Assembly (NCBI RefSeq): GCF_026151205.1
Contig: NC_087073.1
Coordinates: 4,423,001-4,487,000, forward strand
Length of the DNA: 64,000 bases
Direction of reading: 5' to 3'
DNA from: Bolinopsis microptera
Lineage: Eukaryota > Ctenophora > Tentaculata > Lobata > Bolinopsidae
The translations under genes and the position numbers were made by a program. Position 1 is the stretch's first letter. Every line of letters begins with the position of its first letter. Below are positions 63,503-64,000 of this stretch, piece by piece. The notes beneath the pieces were generated by a model that worked only from the letters and a program-made list of their open reading frames with translations, did no database searches and was not told the DNA's origin.

Positions 63503-64000
63503 AATTAGGTGCTAATCGACAGAAATCACAGCTTTCTATTGGTTGTTTCAACGCAAGGTCTCTATGCAACAAAACTTGTGGCGTACTAGAAATGCTTAAA
63601 GATAACTCGATTTCTATCTGTTGTATCACGGAAACTTGGCTAAAAACTAATGATCGGGCAAAGTTTGCCGAAATCCGTGATTTTGGGTTCGATATTATCA
63701 GTGCCCCTCGAAGAGGTAGGGGAGGTGGTGTTGGTTTTATCTTCAACCCCAAAATGATATCGCCTGTACGCAATGACGTTACTAAATATTCATCTTTTGA
63801 AGTACTTGAATGTGTCATTAAAACTGCTGGTGAGATTATCAGGCTATGTGTAGTTTATCGCAGCACTCAGGCCAAAGCGAAATATGATGAAACAAAAATA
63901 TCTAAGTTTATGGATGACTTTGATGGATACCTGGACAATCTTCTGCTTAAAACTGGATCTCCAATTATTTGTGGTGACTTTAATTTCCATGTTGAAGACA
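63493..64000 (+). CDS. LINE-B ORF2, partial: APE-type endonuclease N-terminus
   Basis: Open from the frameshift site to the window end (168 codons). Reads QLSIGCFNARSLCNKTCGVL, SICCITETWLK, RRGRGGGVGFIFN, RLCVVYRS and PIICGDFNFHVED. ITETWL carries the catalytic Glu and GDFN the active-site Asp/Asn of the endonuclease. The RT domain lies beyond the window. No AUG precedes the conserved first strand, so expression by -1 frameshifting from ORF1 is likely. Confidence 0.85.

Larger units (their letters stand above)
61760..64000 (+). mobile_element. LINE-B (APE-type LINE with PHD ORF1), 5' part
   Basis: ORF1 (61940-63502) and the start of ORF2 run off the window end. The 5' limit lies somewhere between 61741 and 61939 and is not defined. 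Both frames are intact as far as seen, suggesting a young copy. It is in the same orientation as the host exons at 61220-61740. Confidence 0.82.

Overview
This window is an AT-rich stretch of an invertebrate animal genome. It has spliced genes with GT-AG introns, a synaptotagmin-type vesicle gene, many decayed APE-type LINEs, a Ty3/gypsy element and large simple-sequence arrays. No prokaryotic features, rRNA genes or CRISPR arrays are present. The LINE types would suit a cnidarian or another lophotrochozoan-like invertebrate, but the sequence does not fix the phylum. Two stretches look unreliable: 28630-30830, where homopolymers are stretched as in poor reads, and probably parts of the purine array at 53750-56900.

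Region by region. 1-3271 is non-coding apart from a dispersed repeat and a LINE scrap. 3272-13300 is a long non-LTR retrotransposon, LINE-A: ORF1 with a PHD finger and CCHC knuckles, then an intact 1127-residue endonuclease/reverse transcriptase. Its 3' UTR is split by a 3167-bp terminal-inverted-repeat element at 9899-13065 that carries a 2-kb CCT array. The 8-bp target duplication is exact, and the empty site is confirmed by a second, decayed LINE-A copy on the minus strand at 21122-23096. 13515-20300 holds LINE scraps, an L1-type ORF1 protein on the minus strand and a 690-bp palindrome. 23110-25610 holds two kinds of tandem duplication. 28192-28427 is a palindromic MITE flanked by TTAA.

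33411-38236 (minus strand) is a complete five-exon synaptotagmin-like gene. The exons join in frame to 420 residues, with a TM segment and two C2 domains that have lost most Ca2+ ligands. 39000-44480 holds four decayed LINE fragments. 44915-58440 (plus strand) is a six-exon gene of unknown function; one intron holds a 5.35-kb gypsy element with 105-109-bp LTRs, and another holds about 4.5 kb of palindromic and purine-rich simple sequence. 59943-60483 holds the last two exons of an ABHD11-like hydrolase; no catalytic-core exons are visible upstream, and a 22-bp minisatellite sits where they should lie. 61220-61740 holds two in-frame exons of an unrecognised gene. 61940-64000 is the 5' part of a second PHD-type LINE, LINE-B, whose ORF1-ORF2 junction carries an in-frame A_AAA_AAC slippery heptamer.

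The most unusual content is a modular repeat family. A core with GTCCGTTTTTGTCCG motifs sits next to a long G- or C-run and is bordered by CCT/GGA or TAGTAA microsatellites. It recurs at 10359, 53101, 56160 and 56925. At 53101 it forms the centre of a 540-bp palindrome made of four nested microsatellite types.
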